From Limnohabitans sp. 63ED37-2 (GTDB lineage Bacteria > Pseudomonadota > Gammaproteobacteria > Burkholderiales > Burkholderiaceae_C): a DNA stretch of 64,000 nt. The stretch is from the NCBI RefSeq assembly GCF_001412535.1, contig NZ_CP011774.1, forward strand, positions 2,785,501-2,849,500. Direction: 5' to 3'. The notes below the pieces were generated by a model. The model worked only from the letters and a program-made list of their open reading frames with translations. It was not told where the DNA came from and did not search any database. Position numbers and translations under genes: made by a program. Position 1 is the first letter of the stretch. Every line of letters starts with the position of its first letter. Positions 42,478 to 50,901 of this stretch are shown here, in pieces.

Positions 42478-42707
42478 AACAACAACATCAAGGTGCGCCA
42501 GAGCACGTTTTGACGGGGCTTTAGGGGAAATGCCTTGCATTTTTTTTGGCGATATCGCAGATAATGACTTGACTTCGGTACAAAAACCCTGAAGTCCAGT
42601 CTGCGGTGACCAGATCAGTTTCGCTTTCCTTCCGATGTTTTCAGGTTTGTTGAATGCGCTTTCAGAGCTCCATCGCTTTTATTTCTGTGTTTTGAGGAGT
42701 CCCTTTC
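42478..42707 (+). promoter_or_regulatory. Leader region of the RRM protein gene
   Basis: A 230-base gap without a gene. It holds TTGCAT (42535) and GATAAT (42560), spaced a long 19 bases, as the best promoter, and a small hairpin GACTTC/GAAGTC (42571-42596) in the probable 5' UTR. Long leaders are common for cold-inducible RRM genes, but nothing specific was recognised. Confidence 0.35.
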
Positions 42708-43301
42708 ATGGGCAACAAACTTTACGTCGGTAACCTGCCTTACTCGGTTCGCGACGGCGATCTGGAACAAGCCTTCGGCGAATTCGGTGCTGTGACCAGC
42801 GCCAAAGTCATGATGGAACGCGATACCGGCCGCTCCAAAGGCTTTGGTTTTGTGGAAATGGGCAGCGACGACGAAGCACAAGCGGCGATCAACGGCATGA
42901 ACGGCCAGCCTTTGGGTGGTCGCAATGTGGTGGTCAATGAAGCACGCCCCATGGAAGCGCGTCCTCCCCGCACAGGCGGTGGCGGCTTCGGCGGTGGTCG
43001 CCGTGAAGGCGGTGGTGGTGGTTACGGCGGAGGCGGCGGCGGCGGCTTCGGCGGTGGTGGCTACGGCGGCGGCCGTGAAGGCGGCGGCGGTGGTTATGGT
43101 GGCGGCCGTGAAGGCGGTGGCGGCTACGGCGGTGGCCGTGAAGGCGGCGGCGGTTATGGCGGTGGCCGTGACGGCGGCGGCCGAGGCGAAGGCGGCGGCG
43201 GTGGTTTCCGCAGCCCCTACGGCGCGGGTCCCCGCGGCGGTGGCGGTCGCCGTGAAGGTGGCCGCGAAGGCGGTGGCGGCGGCTACGGCGGCGGTTACTG
43301 A
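42708..43301 (+). CDS. Glycine-rich RNA-binding protein (RRM)
   Basis: A 197-residue protein with one RRM at 3-80: RNP2 LYVGNL (5-10) and RNP1 KGFGFVEM (44-51). From about residue 88 to the end it is a low-complexity Gly-rich tail with repeated GGGYGGGREGG units and regularly spaced Arg, Glu and Tyr. Proteins of this kind are cold-induced RNA chaperones in betaproteobacteria and cyanobacteria. The tail resembles RGG/phase-separating sequences. A strong terminator follows. Confidence 0.92.
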   Translation: MGNKLYVGNLPYSVRDGDLEQAFGEFGAVTSAKVMMERDTGRSKGFGFVEMGSDDEAQAAINGMNGQPLGGRNVVVNEARPMEARPPRTGGGGFGGGRREGGGGGYGGGGGGGFGGGGYGGGREGGGGGYGGGREGGGGYGGGREGGGGYGGGRDGGGRGEGGGGGFRSPYGAGPRGGGGRREGGREGGGGGYGGGY

Positions 43302-43338
43302 TCGAGCACCTGTGCTGGGCATGGCGCCCAGCCTGCAA

Positions 43339-43368
43339 AAAGCCCTGCATTGCAGGGCTTTGTCATTT
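43339..43368 (+). terminator. Rho-independent terminator after the RRM gene
   Basis: AAGCCCTGC-ATT-GCAGGGCTT, a perfect 9-bp stem, followed by TTGTCATTT, 38 bases after the stop codon. Confidence 0.8.
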
Positions 43369-43488
43369 CTGGGGTTGGCGCCGTGTGGGGTCCACGCAAA
43401 CCAAGCGCTGTCACCCAATGGGGTTGCCCGTAGTTACCAAATAGAGGATAGCGGCTGAGCTCGGGCTTGAGTCGGTTTGGCAGGCCGC

Positions 43489-44097
43489 TCAGGGCGTCTG
43501 ACGTGGCGGCAAAACGGCGCGTACCTGGCCCTGCAGTTCGTATTGGCCACTGCGGACATCAAAGTTCATGGTTTGGGCGCTGAACACATCGCCGCCCCGT
43601 GTGATGCGCACGGGCTGGTCCGAGACCAGGCGCTCTTCTTGCAGCCAAGCGGTGAGAGTTTCGCCACGCAGCTCAACACGAGGGCCCTGCTTGTCGGCTT
43701 GTCTCACCGCCGTCGCTTCACCGGAGAGGGTCACCTGTTGTTCGGCTTCGCGGGAGATGCCTTTTTGCGCCTGCGCCGTCAGGCGTGTGCCCACCTCGTT
43801 TTCGGCCAAGATGCGCACGCCCTCGATGTGCAGGCTTTGTGTCGCCGGGAAGTGGGTGGCGCTTTGACCACTGATTTCGCGGGTCAATCGGCCTGAAGCG
43901 TCAAAGGATTTGACCGTGAATTGATCTAGACGGAAATCAGGGTCCTGGCGCAGCTGGGGGTCGAGGCCGGGCGGGGCCAATTCGGGCACGCTGCGCACCA
44001 GCCACCAACTGCCCAAAGCCAAAATGGCAAACAGGAACAAGGGCAGGTAAATCGTCAATCGGTCCAGGGTGCGGCGCACCCGCGTGAGCAGGTTCAT
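43489..44097 (-). CDS. lptC: LPS export protein LptC
   Basis: A 202-residue inner-membrane-anchored periplasmic protein of the Lpt bridge. N-terminal helix at about 17-36 (IYLPLFLFAILALGSWWLV), then LptC/OstA-like beta-jellyroll repeats (FTVKSFDASGRLTREISGQS, DVFSAQTMNFDVRSGQYELQ). ATGA overlap with kdsC; the order kdsD-kdsC-lptC is the conserved LPS locus. lptA and lptB are not in the window. Confidence 0.92.
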   Translation of the reverse strand: MNLLTRVRRTLDRLTIYLPLFLFAILALGSWWLVRSVPELAPPGLDPQLRQDPDFRLDQFTVKSFDASGRLTREISGQSATHFPATQSLHIEGVRILAENEVGTRLTAQAQKGISREAEQQVTLSGEATAVRQADKQGPRVELRGETLTAWLQEERLVSDQPVRITRGGDVFSAQTMNFDVRSGQYELQGQVRAVLPPRQTP

Positions 44098-44681
44098 GCC
44101 GATGCGCCTGGGTGATCGTTCACCCCCACTTGCGCGAGCAAGGCTGCATAGTGACCGCCCGCCACCAGCAGGAGGTCACAAAAGGCGCGGGCCGCCCCTT
44201 CGCCGCCGCGCTCGGCGGTGGTGTGGTGGGCCAAGGCTTTGGCCTGGGCATGGGCATTGGCCGGGGCACAAGCAAATGCGGCGCGTTGCATCACGGGCAA
44301 ATCGGGCCAGTCATCACCGATGGCGGCCGCTTGGGACCAGCTCAGATTCAGTTCGCTCAAAAAGGCTTCGGCCGCCGGTCGCTTGTCTTCGGTGCCAAAG
44401 CGGGCGTGGGTGATGCCCAGTGCCTTCAGGCGCAGGCGAAGCGGTGCCGAATCGCGACCCGTGATGACCACGGGGGTGATGCCCGCCTTTTGCAGCAGCT
44501 TCAGGCCTTGGCCATCGAGCGTGTTGAAGCGCTTGAGGGTCTCGCCGTTTTCTGAAAAATACAGTCCACCATCGGTCAGCACGCCATCGATGTCGAAAAA
44601 GGCCACACGAATGCCTTGCGCTTGCAGCAGCAATTCAGGCGGATAGTGCAGGGCCGGTGTGAGTGCTTGGAGGGATTGCAT
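44094..44681 (-). CDS. kdsC: 3-deoxy-D-manno-octulosonate 8-phosphate phosphatase
   Basis: A 195-residue HAD-family phosphatase that makes free Kdo from Kdo-8-phosphate. Motif I is FFDIDGVLTDGGLYF, motif II VITGRDSAPL and motif IV GDDWPDLPVM. It starts 2 bases before the kdsD stop on the same strand and overlaps lptC by ATGA. Confidence 0.95.
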   Translation of the reverse strand: MQSLQALTPALHYPPELLLQAQGIRVAFFDIDGVLTDGGLYFSENGETLKRFNTLDGQGLKLLQKAGITPVVITGRDSAPLRLRLKALGITHARFGTEDKRPAAEAFLSELNLSWSQAAAIGDDWPDLPVMQRAAFACAPANAHAQAKALAHHTTAERGGEGAARAFCDLLLVAGGHYAALLAQVGVNDHPGASA

Positions 44682-44682
44682 C

Positions 44683-45669
44683 TCAGATCACCTTGGCCCG
44701 CATCAGGTCGTTGGAGTTGATGGCGCCGCACAGCAGGCCCTGCGCGTCCACTACCAAGATGCTGGTGATGCGGTAGAGCTCCATCATCTCGGCGGCTTCG
44801 ACGGCCAGCGCGTCGTGGCGGATGGTGCGCGGATTGGGGTGCATGACCTCTCGGGCACACAAGCTGCGCAGGTCCACCCCTTTTTCAATCAATCGGCGCA
44901 AATCGCCATCGGTGAACACACCCAGGACGCGGCCATCCGAATCCGTGACCGAGGTGGCACCCAGGCCTTTGTTGCTCATCTCACGCATCAGGGCGGTGAA
45001 TTCGGCATCGGGCCCGACTTGCGGCACCTCGTCACCTTTGCGCATCACATCGGCCACATGCGTGAGCAGCTTGCGGCCCAAGGAACCGCCCGGGTGCGAG
45101 CGGGCAAAGTCTTCGGGTTTGAAGCCCCGTGCATCGAGCAGGGCCACCGCCAACGCGTCGCCCATGGCCAGCTGGGCCGTGGTGCTGGCCGTGGGGGCCA
45201 AATTCAGGGGGCAGGCTTCTTTGTCCACCGAGCAGTCGAGCACCACATCAGCATGGCGAGCCAAGGAAGACTGCAGGCCGCCGGTCAGCGCGATCAAGGG
45301 CACGCCCTGTCGCTTGAGTACGGGCAAGATGGCGATCAGCTCGTCACTTTCGCCGCTGTTGGAGATGGCCAAGACCACGTCCACGGTTTTGATCATGCCC
45401 AGGTCGCCGTGACTAGCTTCCCCTGGGTGGACAAACATGGCGGGGGTGCCTGTGGAGGCCAGCGTGGCGGCAATTTTGCGGCCAATGTGCCCGCTTTTGC
45501 CCATGCCGGTGACCACCACGCGGCCTTGCACAGCCAACACCATGTTCACGGCTTGGACGAAGCGCTCGTCCAGCCGGTCTTTCAATCGGAGCAAGGCGGC
45601 GGCCTCGATGTCGAGGGTTTCGCGGGCGAGCTGCAAGGTGTGGTCGGAATGGGCAAGCATGGTGGGCAT
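44683..45669 (-). CDS. kdsD: D-arabinose 5-phosphate isomerase
   Basis: A 328-residue protein that supplies arabinose 5-phosphate for Kdo synthesis. The SIS domain (about 35-170) has VVVTGMGKSGHIGRKIAATL, TPAMFVHPGEASHGDLG and ISNSGESDEL; two CBS domains fill the C-terminus from about 205. The start MPTMLAHSD gives exactly the E. coli KdsD length; longer in-frame starts would leave only about 20 bases to the divergent antiporter gene. Confidence 0.94.
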   Translation of the reverse strand: MPTMLAHSDHTLQLARETLDIEAAALLRLKDRLDERFVQAVNMVLAVQGRVVVTGMGKSGHIGRKIAATLASTGTPAMFVHPGEASHGDLGMIKTVDVVLAISNSGESDELIAILPVLKRQGVPLIALTGGLQSSLARHADVVLDCSVDKEACPLNLAPTASTTAQLAMGDALAVALLDARGFKPEDFARSHPGGSLGRKLLTHVADVMRKGDEVPQVGPDAEFTALMREMSNKGLGATSVTDSDGRVLGVFTDGDLRRLIEKGVDLRSLCAREVMHPNPRTIRHDALAVEAAEMMELYRITSILVVDAQGLLCGAINSNDLMRAKVI

Positions 45670-45781
45670 TTTATCGGGCAGAGTGCCAGGCCCCACCACG
45701 GGCGTATTCAAGCCCTCGCCCAGGAGAGAACTCATCGGCGGCAACGCCACACGGGTCACACGCGCTTGTTACCATTGGTGC

Positions 45782-47767
45782 ATGAGCGCTTTGGAATTGA
45801 CCCTGTTGTATTTGCTGGCGGCCGTGCTGGGCGTGGTGGGCTGCCGCATGCTCAAGCTGCCGCCCATGCTGGGCTATCTGGCGGTGGGTGTGGTGATTGG
45901 CCCCAACGCCTTGGCGCTGGCACAAAACTCCGAAGGCGTAAAACACCTGGCTGAATTTGGCGTGGTGTTTTTGATGTTTGTGATCGGGCTCGAATTCAAC
46001 CTGCCCAAGCTGCGCTCCATGCGCAAGCATGTGTTTGGTCTGGGCCTGTTGCAGGTGCTGCTCACGCTGGTGATCGTGACGGTGTTTTCATTGTTTGTGG
46101 CCAACTTGGCGCCCACGCTGTGGAAGATGGAGTGGCAAACCGCGCTCGCGCTGTCAAGCGCCATGGCCATGAGCAGCACGGCGATCGTGATCAAACTGGT
46201 GGCCGACCGGCTGGAGCTGGAGTCTGAGCACGGCAAGCGGGTGGTGGGTGTGTTGCTGTTTCAGGATTTGGCCGTTGTGCCCCTGATTGTGATGATCCCG
46301 GCCCTGAGCGCCCCCGCTGACCAGATGCTCACCGCTTTGATGATGGCTGCGCTCAAAGCCACGGTCTTGATCACCTTGCTCATGACAGGCGGTCAACGCG
46401 TGATGCGCTGGTGGCTGACCCTGGTGGCACGGCGCAAAAGCGAAGAGCTGTTTGTGCTGAACTTGCTGCTGGTCACGCTCGGGCTGGCCTGGATCACCGA
46501 ATTGGCGGGCCTGAGCCTGGCGCTGGGGGCCTTCATTGCGGGCATGCTGATTTCCGAGACCGAATACAAACACCAAGTGGAGCTGGACATCCGGCCTTTC
46601 CACGACGTGTTGTTGGGCCTGTTTTTCATCACCATTGGCATGATGCTGGACTGGCACATTGTGGTCGAGCGCTGGCCTTTGGTGCTGATCCTGACCACCT
46701 TGCCGGTGTTGTTCAAACTGGTGTTGGTGACAGCCCTGGCCAAGCTGACGGGCGCGTCCAACGGAGTGTCTTTGCGCACCGGTTTGTACCTGGCCCAAGC
46801 GGGTGAATTCGGTTTTGTGTTGCTCACACTGGGTGCGCAGAGCAACATCATTCCACCGGCCTTGCTCAACCCGGTGTTGGCCAGCATGGTGCTGTCCATG
46901 ATGGCCACGCCTTTCATCATCATGCACAGCGAGCGCATCGTGCTCAAGGTGGTGGCCAGTGAGTGGTTGCAGCAGTCTTTGCAGATGACCACCATCGCCC
47001 GCAAGTCGATCAACACCAGCAAGCACGTCATCATTTGTGGCTACGGTCGTTGCGGACAGAACCTGGCACGCATGCTCGAAAAGGAAAACATCCCTTACAT
47101 GGCGCTCGACCTGGACCCCGACCGGGTGCGCCAAGCGGCTGCTGCCGGAGATTCGGTCGTGTTTGGCGATGCCGCACGCCTGCAGTCACTCATGGCCGCG
47201 GGCTTGGCCCGCGCCAGCGCAGTGGTGATCACCTACTTGGATGTGCCCGCTGCCATGAAGGTACTCGACCACACCCACAGCCATGCGCCGCAAGTGCCGG
47301 TAATTGTGCGCACCACCGACGACCTCGATCTGGAAAAGCTGCAGCTCGCTGGCGCAACCGAGGTGGTGCCCGAGGCGCTCGAGGGCTCGCTCATGCTGGC
47401 CAGCCATGCGCTGGCCTTGGTGGGTGTGCCCATGCGCCGTGTGATCCGCATCGTGCAAGACCAGCGCGATGCTCGCTACAACCTGCTGCGCGGTTACTTC
47501 CATGGTGCCGATGACGACACGCTGGAAGAAATTGACCACGAGCGCTTGACCACCGTGGGCCTGCCCATGGCCTCGCCTTGGTTGGGCAAACAGATCCAAG
47601 ACCTGACTTTTCACGCCATGGGGGTGCGTGTGGTGAACCTGCGCCGCGTCAACGGTCAGCCCGAAACCGTCGGAGATGACACCGTGCTGCATCCGGGCGA
47701 CACGCTGGTGCTGTCGGGCAAATCCCAAACCCTGGCCGTGGCCGAAGAAAAACTCCTGAGAGGTTGA
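45782..47767 (+). CDS. CPA2-family cation:proton antiporter with RCK domains (KefB/YbaL-like)
   Basis: A 661-residue membrane exchanger. About 12-13 helices in 1-385 begin LTLLYLLAAVLGVVGCRMLK with GYLAVGVVIGPNALAL. A TrkA-N/RCK domain follows at about 415-535 (VIICGYGRCGQNLARMLEKE) and a TrkA-C domain at the end with VLHPGDTLVLSGK. It probably moves K+ or Na+ against H+ under nucleotide or thiol control. Divergent from kdsD; apt begins 3 bases after its stop. Confidence 0.9.
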   Translation: MSALELTLLYLLAAVLGVVGCRMLKLPPMLGYLAVGVVIGPNALALAQNSEGVKHLAEFGVVFLMFVIGLEFNLPKLRSMRKHVFGLGLLQVLLTLVIVTVFSLFVANLAPTLWKMEWQTALALSSAMAMSSTAIVIKLVADRLELESEHGKRVVGVLLFQDLAVVPLIVMIPALSAPADQMLTALMMAALKATVLITLLMTGGQRVMRWWLTLVARRKSEELFVLNLLLVTLGLAWITELAGLSLALGAFIAGMLISETEYKHQVELDIRPFHDVLLGLFFITIGMMLDWHIVVERWPLVLILTTLPVLFKLVLVTALAKLTGASNGVSLRTGLYLAQAGEFGFVLLTLGAQSNIIPPALLNPVLASMVLSMMATPFIIMHSERIVLKVVASEWLQQSLQMTTIARKSINTSKHVIICGYGRCGQNLARMLEKENIPYMALDLDPDRVRQAAAAGDSVVFGDAARLQSLMAAGLARASAVVITYLDVPAAMKVLDHTHSHAPQVPVIVRTTDDLDLEKLQLAGATEVVPEALEGSLMLASHALALVGVPMRRVIRIVQDQRDARYNLLRGYFHGADDDTLEEIDHERLTTVGLPMASPWLGKQIQDLTFHAMGVRVVNLRRVNGQPETVGDDTVLHPGDTLVLSGKSQTLAVAEEKLLRG

Positions 47768-47770
47768 GGC

Positions 47771-48325
47771 ATGGACGATTTGAACGTCAATGATTATTTG
47801 AAAAGCCACATCCGCACCGTGCCCGACTGGCCTGCGCCTGGCGTGCAGTTCCGAGACATCACACCACTGCTGCAAGACCCCCGCGTGTTCCGTGTGCTGA
47901 TCGATGCCTTTGTGCACCGTTACATGCACCCGGCTTTGCGCCCAGACGTGGTGGCCGGGCTCGATGCACGGGGTTTCATTTTGGGCTCGGTGGTGGCCTA
48001 TGAGTTGGGACTGGGTTTTGTGCCCATCCGCAAGAAAGGCAAACTGCCCTTCACCACGGTGGAAGAAACCTACGAACTGGAATACGGTAGCGCCACCGTG
48101 GAGCTGCACACAGACGCGGTCAAACCCGGCCAGCGGGTGCTGCTGATCGATGACCTGATCGCCACGGGCGGGACCATGATGGCGGGTAAAAAACTGCTCG
48201 AAAAACTCGGCGCCACGGTGATCGAGGGCGCAGCCATTGTGGATTTGCCCGAGCTGGGCGGTTCTGAGCGCATTCGCGCCACAGGCCTCAAACTTTTCAC
48301 GCTGGTGTCTTTCGAGGGGCATTGA
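47771..48325 (+). CDS. apt: Adenine phosphoribosyltransferase
   Basis: A 184-residue purine-salvage enzyme converting adenine and PRPP to AMP. The PRPP loop is VLLIDDLIATGGT at 123-135; FRDITPLLQD and AGLDARGFILG are typical of Apt. It starts 3 bases after the antiporter gene, so it is co-transcribed. Confidence 0.95.
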   Translation: MDDLNVNDYLKSHIRTVPDWPAPGVQFRDITPLLQDPRVFRVLIDAFVHRYMHPALRPDVVAGLDARGFILGSVVAYELGLGFVPIRKKGKLPFTTVEETYELEYGSATVELHTDAVKPGQRVLLIDDLIATGGTMMAGKKLLEKLGATVIEGAAIVDLPELGGSERIRATGLKLFTLVSFEGH

Positions 48326-48402
48326 GGGCTGTCACGCGCGGCGCTGACAAGTCACTTGAAGCGGCATAAGCTGGGGGTTTTCCACTTGGCCCAGACCACC
48401 CC

Positions 48403-48939
48403 ATGAGCTCAAACCACACGCCGCCAGCGGCCTCCGACGACCGCGTGCCTTATGCCAAACTCCAGCCCTGGGGCATGGCCCCCGACATGGTGGTGCACGA
48501 TGTGCAGACCGAAGACGAACGCCTGTGGGCCCCCGTCGCTCCAGGCATCTGGTCGCGTCCTCTGCACCTGAACGTGACGGGCGGTTTTTATGTGCACCTG
48601 CTCAAAGTCAAGCGCTCGGGCTTACTGCAGCGCCACCGACATTCCGGCATGGTGCATGCGCATGTGCTGCGTGGCAAATGGCTCTATCTGGAACACGACT
48701 GGGTGGCCAAAGAAGGCAGCTATGTGTTCGAACCCCCGGGCGAAACCCACACCCTGGTGGTGCCCGACGATTGCCAGGACATGGTGACGATGTTCACCGT
48801 GCACGGCGCCCTGATGTACGTGGACACCCAAGGCAATGCCACCGGCTACGACGACGTGTTCACCCGCATCGAGAAGTACCGCGCCCACTTTGAGGCCGTG
48901 GGCTTGGGCGCGGATTATGTGAAGACTTTCATGCGTTGA
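48403..48939 (+). CDS. Cupin protein of the 2,4'-dihydroxyacetophenone dioxygenase family
   Basis: A 178-residue cupin. Metal ligands are likely in QRHRHSGMVHAHVLRG and FEPPGETHTLVVPDD. The whole sequence, including PLHLNVTGGFYVHLLKVKRS, fits the DAD-like dioxygenase family that cleaves the side chain of hydroxylated acetophenones with non-haem iron. No acetophenone-pathway neighbours, so substrate unproven. It ends before a strong bidirectional terminator. Confidence 0.78.
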   Translation: MSSNHTPPAASDDRVPYAKLQPWGMAPDMVVHDVQTEDERLWAPVAPGIWSRPLHLNVTGGFYVHLLKVKRSGLLQRHRHSGMVHAHVLRGKWLYLEHDWVAKEGSYVFEPPGETHTLVVPDDCQDMVTMFTVHGALMYVDTQGNATGYDDVFTRIEKYRAHFEAVGLGADYVKTFMR

Positions 48940-48956
48940 GACGCCGATTTCGGATA

Positions 48957-48985
48957 AGAAAAAACCGCTCTGTGGGCGGTTTTCT
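48957..48985. terminator. Bidirectional intrinsic terminator
   Basis: AAAACCGC-tctgtgg-GCGGTTTT with a T-run on both strands (TTTTCTTCT on plus; TTTTTTCTTA on minus), between the convergent cupin and livM genes. Confidence 0.85.
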
Positions 48986-48992
48986 TCTGGAG

Positions 48993-49010
48993 GCCTCACC
49001 GCAGTGAGGC
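48993..49010. terminator. Second hairpin after livM
   Basis: GCCTCAC-cgca-GTGAGGC, a perfect 7-bp stem 6 bases after the livM stop, next to the stronger terminator. It may help end or protect the liv transcript. Confidence 0.5.
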
Positions 49011-49016
49011 GCTGTG

Positions 49017-49976
49017 TCAGAGCGGTTTCTTCAGCCAGTGGGCGATTTCGCCAATGATGCCCCGGCGGAAAGCCAGCACGCAGATCACAAAGATCACGCC
49101 CTGGATGATGGTCACCCATGCACCAAACTGGGCCAGGTAGTTTTGCATGCTCACGATCACAGCCGCGCCGACCACAGGCCCGAACAAGGTGCCCAACCCC
49201 CCCAGGAGCGTCATCAACACCACCTCGCCCGACATGGACCAATGCACGTCGGTGAGAGAGGCCAGTTGGAACACCAGCGACTTGGTGGCACCGGCAGTGC
49301 CTGCCAATGCGCCCGAGATGACAAAAGCGATCAGCTTGAACATGTCGGTGTCGTAACCCAGCGAAATCGCACGGTCTTGGTTTTCGCGGATGGCCTTGAG
49401 GATCTGGCCAAAGGGCGAATAAATGATGCGCCAGATCAGGGCAAAGCCAGCCAGGAAGATCGCCAACACAAACGCATACATGGCCGAGTTATCGGACAAA
49501 TCGAACACCCCAAACAACTTGCCCCGAGGCACCGACTGGATGCCGTCCTCGCCGCCTGTGAAAGGCGTTTGCAGATAGAAGAAGAACACCATTTGCGAAA
49601 ACGCCAAGGTGATCATGGCGAAGTAAATGCCTTGTCGGCGAATGGCCAACATGCCCGTGACCAGCGCCAGCAAGCCGGAACAAGCTGTGGCAAACAACAC
49701 GGCCAACTCCGGGTTCCAGCCCCAGACTTTGGCCGCATGGGCTGCGGCATAACCTGCGGTACCCAAAAACATGGCGTGGCCAAAAGACAGCAGCCCACCA
49801 AAACCAATCAGCAGGTTGAAGGCGCACGCAAACAAGGCAAAGCACATGACCTTCATCAGGAAGATGGGGTACACCCAGATCGGGGCGATGACCAAGACAA
49901 GCACCATGATGGCAAAGGCCACCCACTGGTGGGTGAACGACTGGGTCTTGAGTGTGGGGGTCGAGACAGTGGTCAT
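49017..49976 (-). CDS. livM: Branched-chain amino acid-type ABC transporter permease LivM
   Basis: A 319-residue membrane permease with about 9-10 helices. FGGLLSFGHAMFLGTAGYAA is the LivM signature, and GGLGTLFGPVVGAAVIV lies near the end. Last gene of the liv operon, 4 bases after livH. In betaproteobacteria such transporters often carry aromatic acids, amides or urea rather than leucine, so the substrate is open. Confidence 0.92.
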   Translation of the reverse strand: MTTVSTPTLKTQSFTHQWVAFAIMVLVLVIAPIWVYPIFLMKVMCFALFACAFNLLIGFGGLLSFGHAMFLGTAGYAAAHAAKVWGWNPELAVLFATACSGLLALVTGMLAIRRQGIYFAMITLAFSQMVFFFYLQTPFTGGEDGIQSVPRGKLFGVFDLSDNSAMYAFVLAIFLAGFALIWRIIYSPFGQILKAIRENQDRAISLGYDTDMFKLIAFVISGALAGTAGATKSLVFQLASLTDVHWSMSGEVVLMTLLGGLGTLFGPVVGAAVIVSMQNYLAQFGAWVTIIQGVIFVICVLAFRRGIIGEIAHWLKKPL

Positions 49977-49980
49977 GGTC

Positions 49981-50865
49981 TTACTTCTGGGTGCCGAACA
50001 GGCCTGCGGGCTTGATCAAGAGAACAATGGTCATGATGATGAAAATCACCGTGCTGGAGGCTTCGGGGTAGAACACCTTGGTCAGGCCTTCGATCAGACC
50101 CAGACCAAAACCCGTGAGGATGGCCCCCATGATGGAGCCCATGCCGCCAATCACCACCACGGCAAACACCACGATGATGATGTCGGCGCCCATGGTCGGG
50201 TTAACTTGGTAGATGGGTGCAGCCATCACACCGGCAAAAGCGGCCAGACCGACACCGAAGCCATAGGTCAGGGTGATCATGCGCGGCACGTTGATGCCGA
50301 AAGCCTGCACCAAGCTGGGGTTCTCAGTGGCGGCACGCAGATAGGCGCCCAGCTTGGTCCGCTCGATCACGTACCAAGTGGTCAAACACACCACCAGCGA
50401 AGCCACAATGACCCAGGCGCGGTACTTGGGCAGAAACATGAAACCGGTGTTGTAAGCACCTTTAAAAACTTCGGGCACTGGATAAGGCATGCCCGAAGAG
50501 CCGAATTCGTGTCGGAACAAACCCTGGATGATCAGGGCCAGACCGAAGGTGAGCAGCAGGCCATACAGATGGTCCAGCTTGTACAGCTGTTTGAGCATGG
50601 TGCGCTCAATCAGCATGCCGGTGGCACCCACCACCACAGGTGTCACCACAAGTGCGACCCAGTAGTTGATGCCGAGTTTGGTCAAGCCAAGGTAGGCCAC
50701 AAAGGCGCCCAGCATGTACTGGGCTCCGTGGGTGAAGTTGATGATGTTCAGCAAGCCGAAAATCACGGCCAGGCCCAGCGAGAGCAATGCGTAAAAAGAG
50801 CCGTTGATCAGCCCGATCAGCAATTGCCCGAACAGGGCTTGTGAGGGTATGCCAAAGATTTCCAT
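49981..50865 (-). CDS. livH: Branched-chain amino acid-type ABC transporter permease LivH
   Basis: A 294-residue membrane permease with the LivH opening LLIGLINGSFYALLSLGLAV and GLLNIINFTHGAQYMLGAF, plus the EAA-like loop VNPTMGADIIIVVFAVVVIG. It lies 36 bases after the binding-protein gene. Confidence 0.92.
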   Translation of the reverse strand: MEIFGIPSQALFGQLLIGLINGSFYALLSLGLAVIFGLLNIINFTHGAQYMLGAFVAYLGLTKLGINYWVALVVTPVVVGATGMLIERTMLKQLYKLDHLYGLLLTFGLALIIQGLFRHEFGSSGMPYPVPEVFKGAYNTGFMFLPKYRAWVIVASLVVCLTTWYVIERTKLGAYLRAATENPSLVQAFGINVPRMITLTYGFGVGLAAFAGVMAAPIYQVNPTMGADIIIVVFAVVVIGGMGSIMGAILTGFGLGLIEGLTKVFYPEASSTVIFIIMTIVLLIKPAGLFGTQK

Positions 50866-50901
50866 GGTGATTTATCGACTTGCTTGAACAAAGGGATGGA
50901 A

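Noticed and set aside
42960..43301. Tandem repeats in the RRM gene as a possible CRISPR or minisatellite
   Set aside because: The repeats are in frame, encode Gly-rich units of uneven length and have no spacer pattern.
42615..43418. Ala/Thr-rich open frame opposite the RRM gene
   Set aside because: It is the complement of Gly-rich GGC repeats and looks like low-complexity alanine and threonine. Not a real surface protein.
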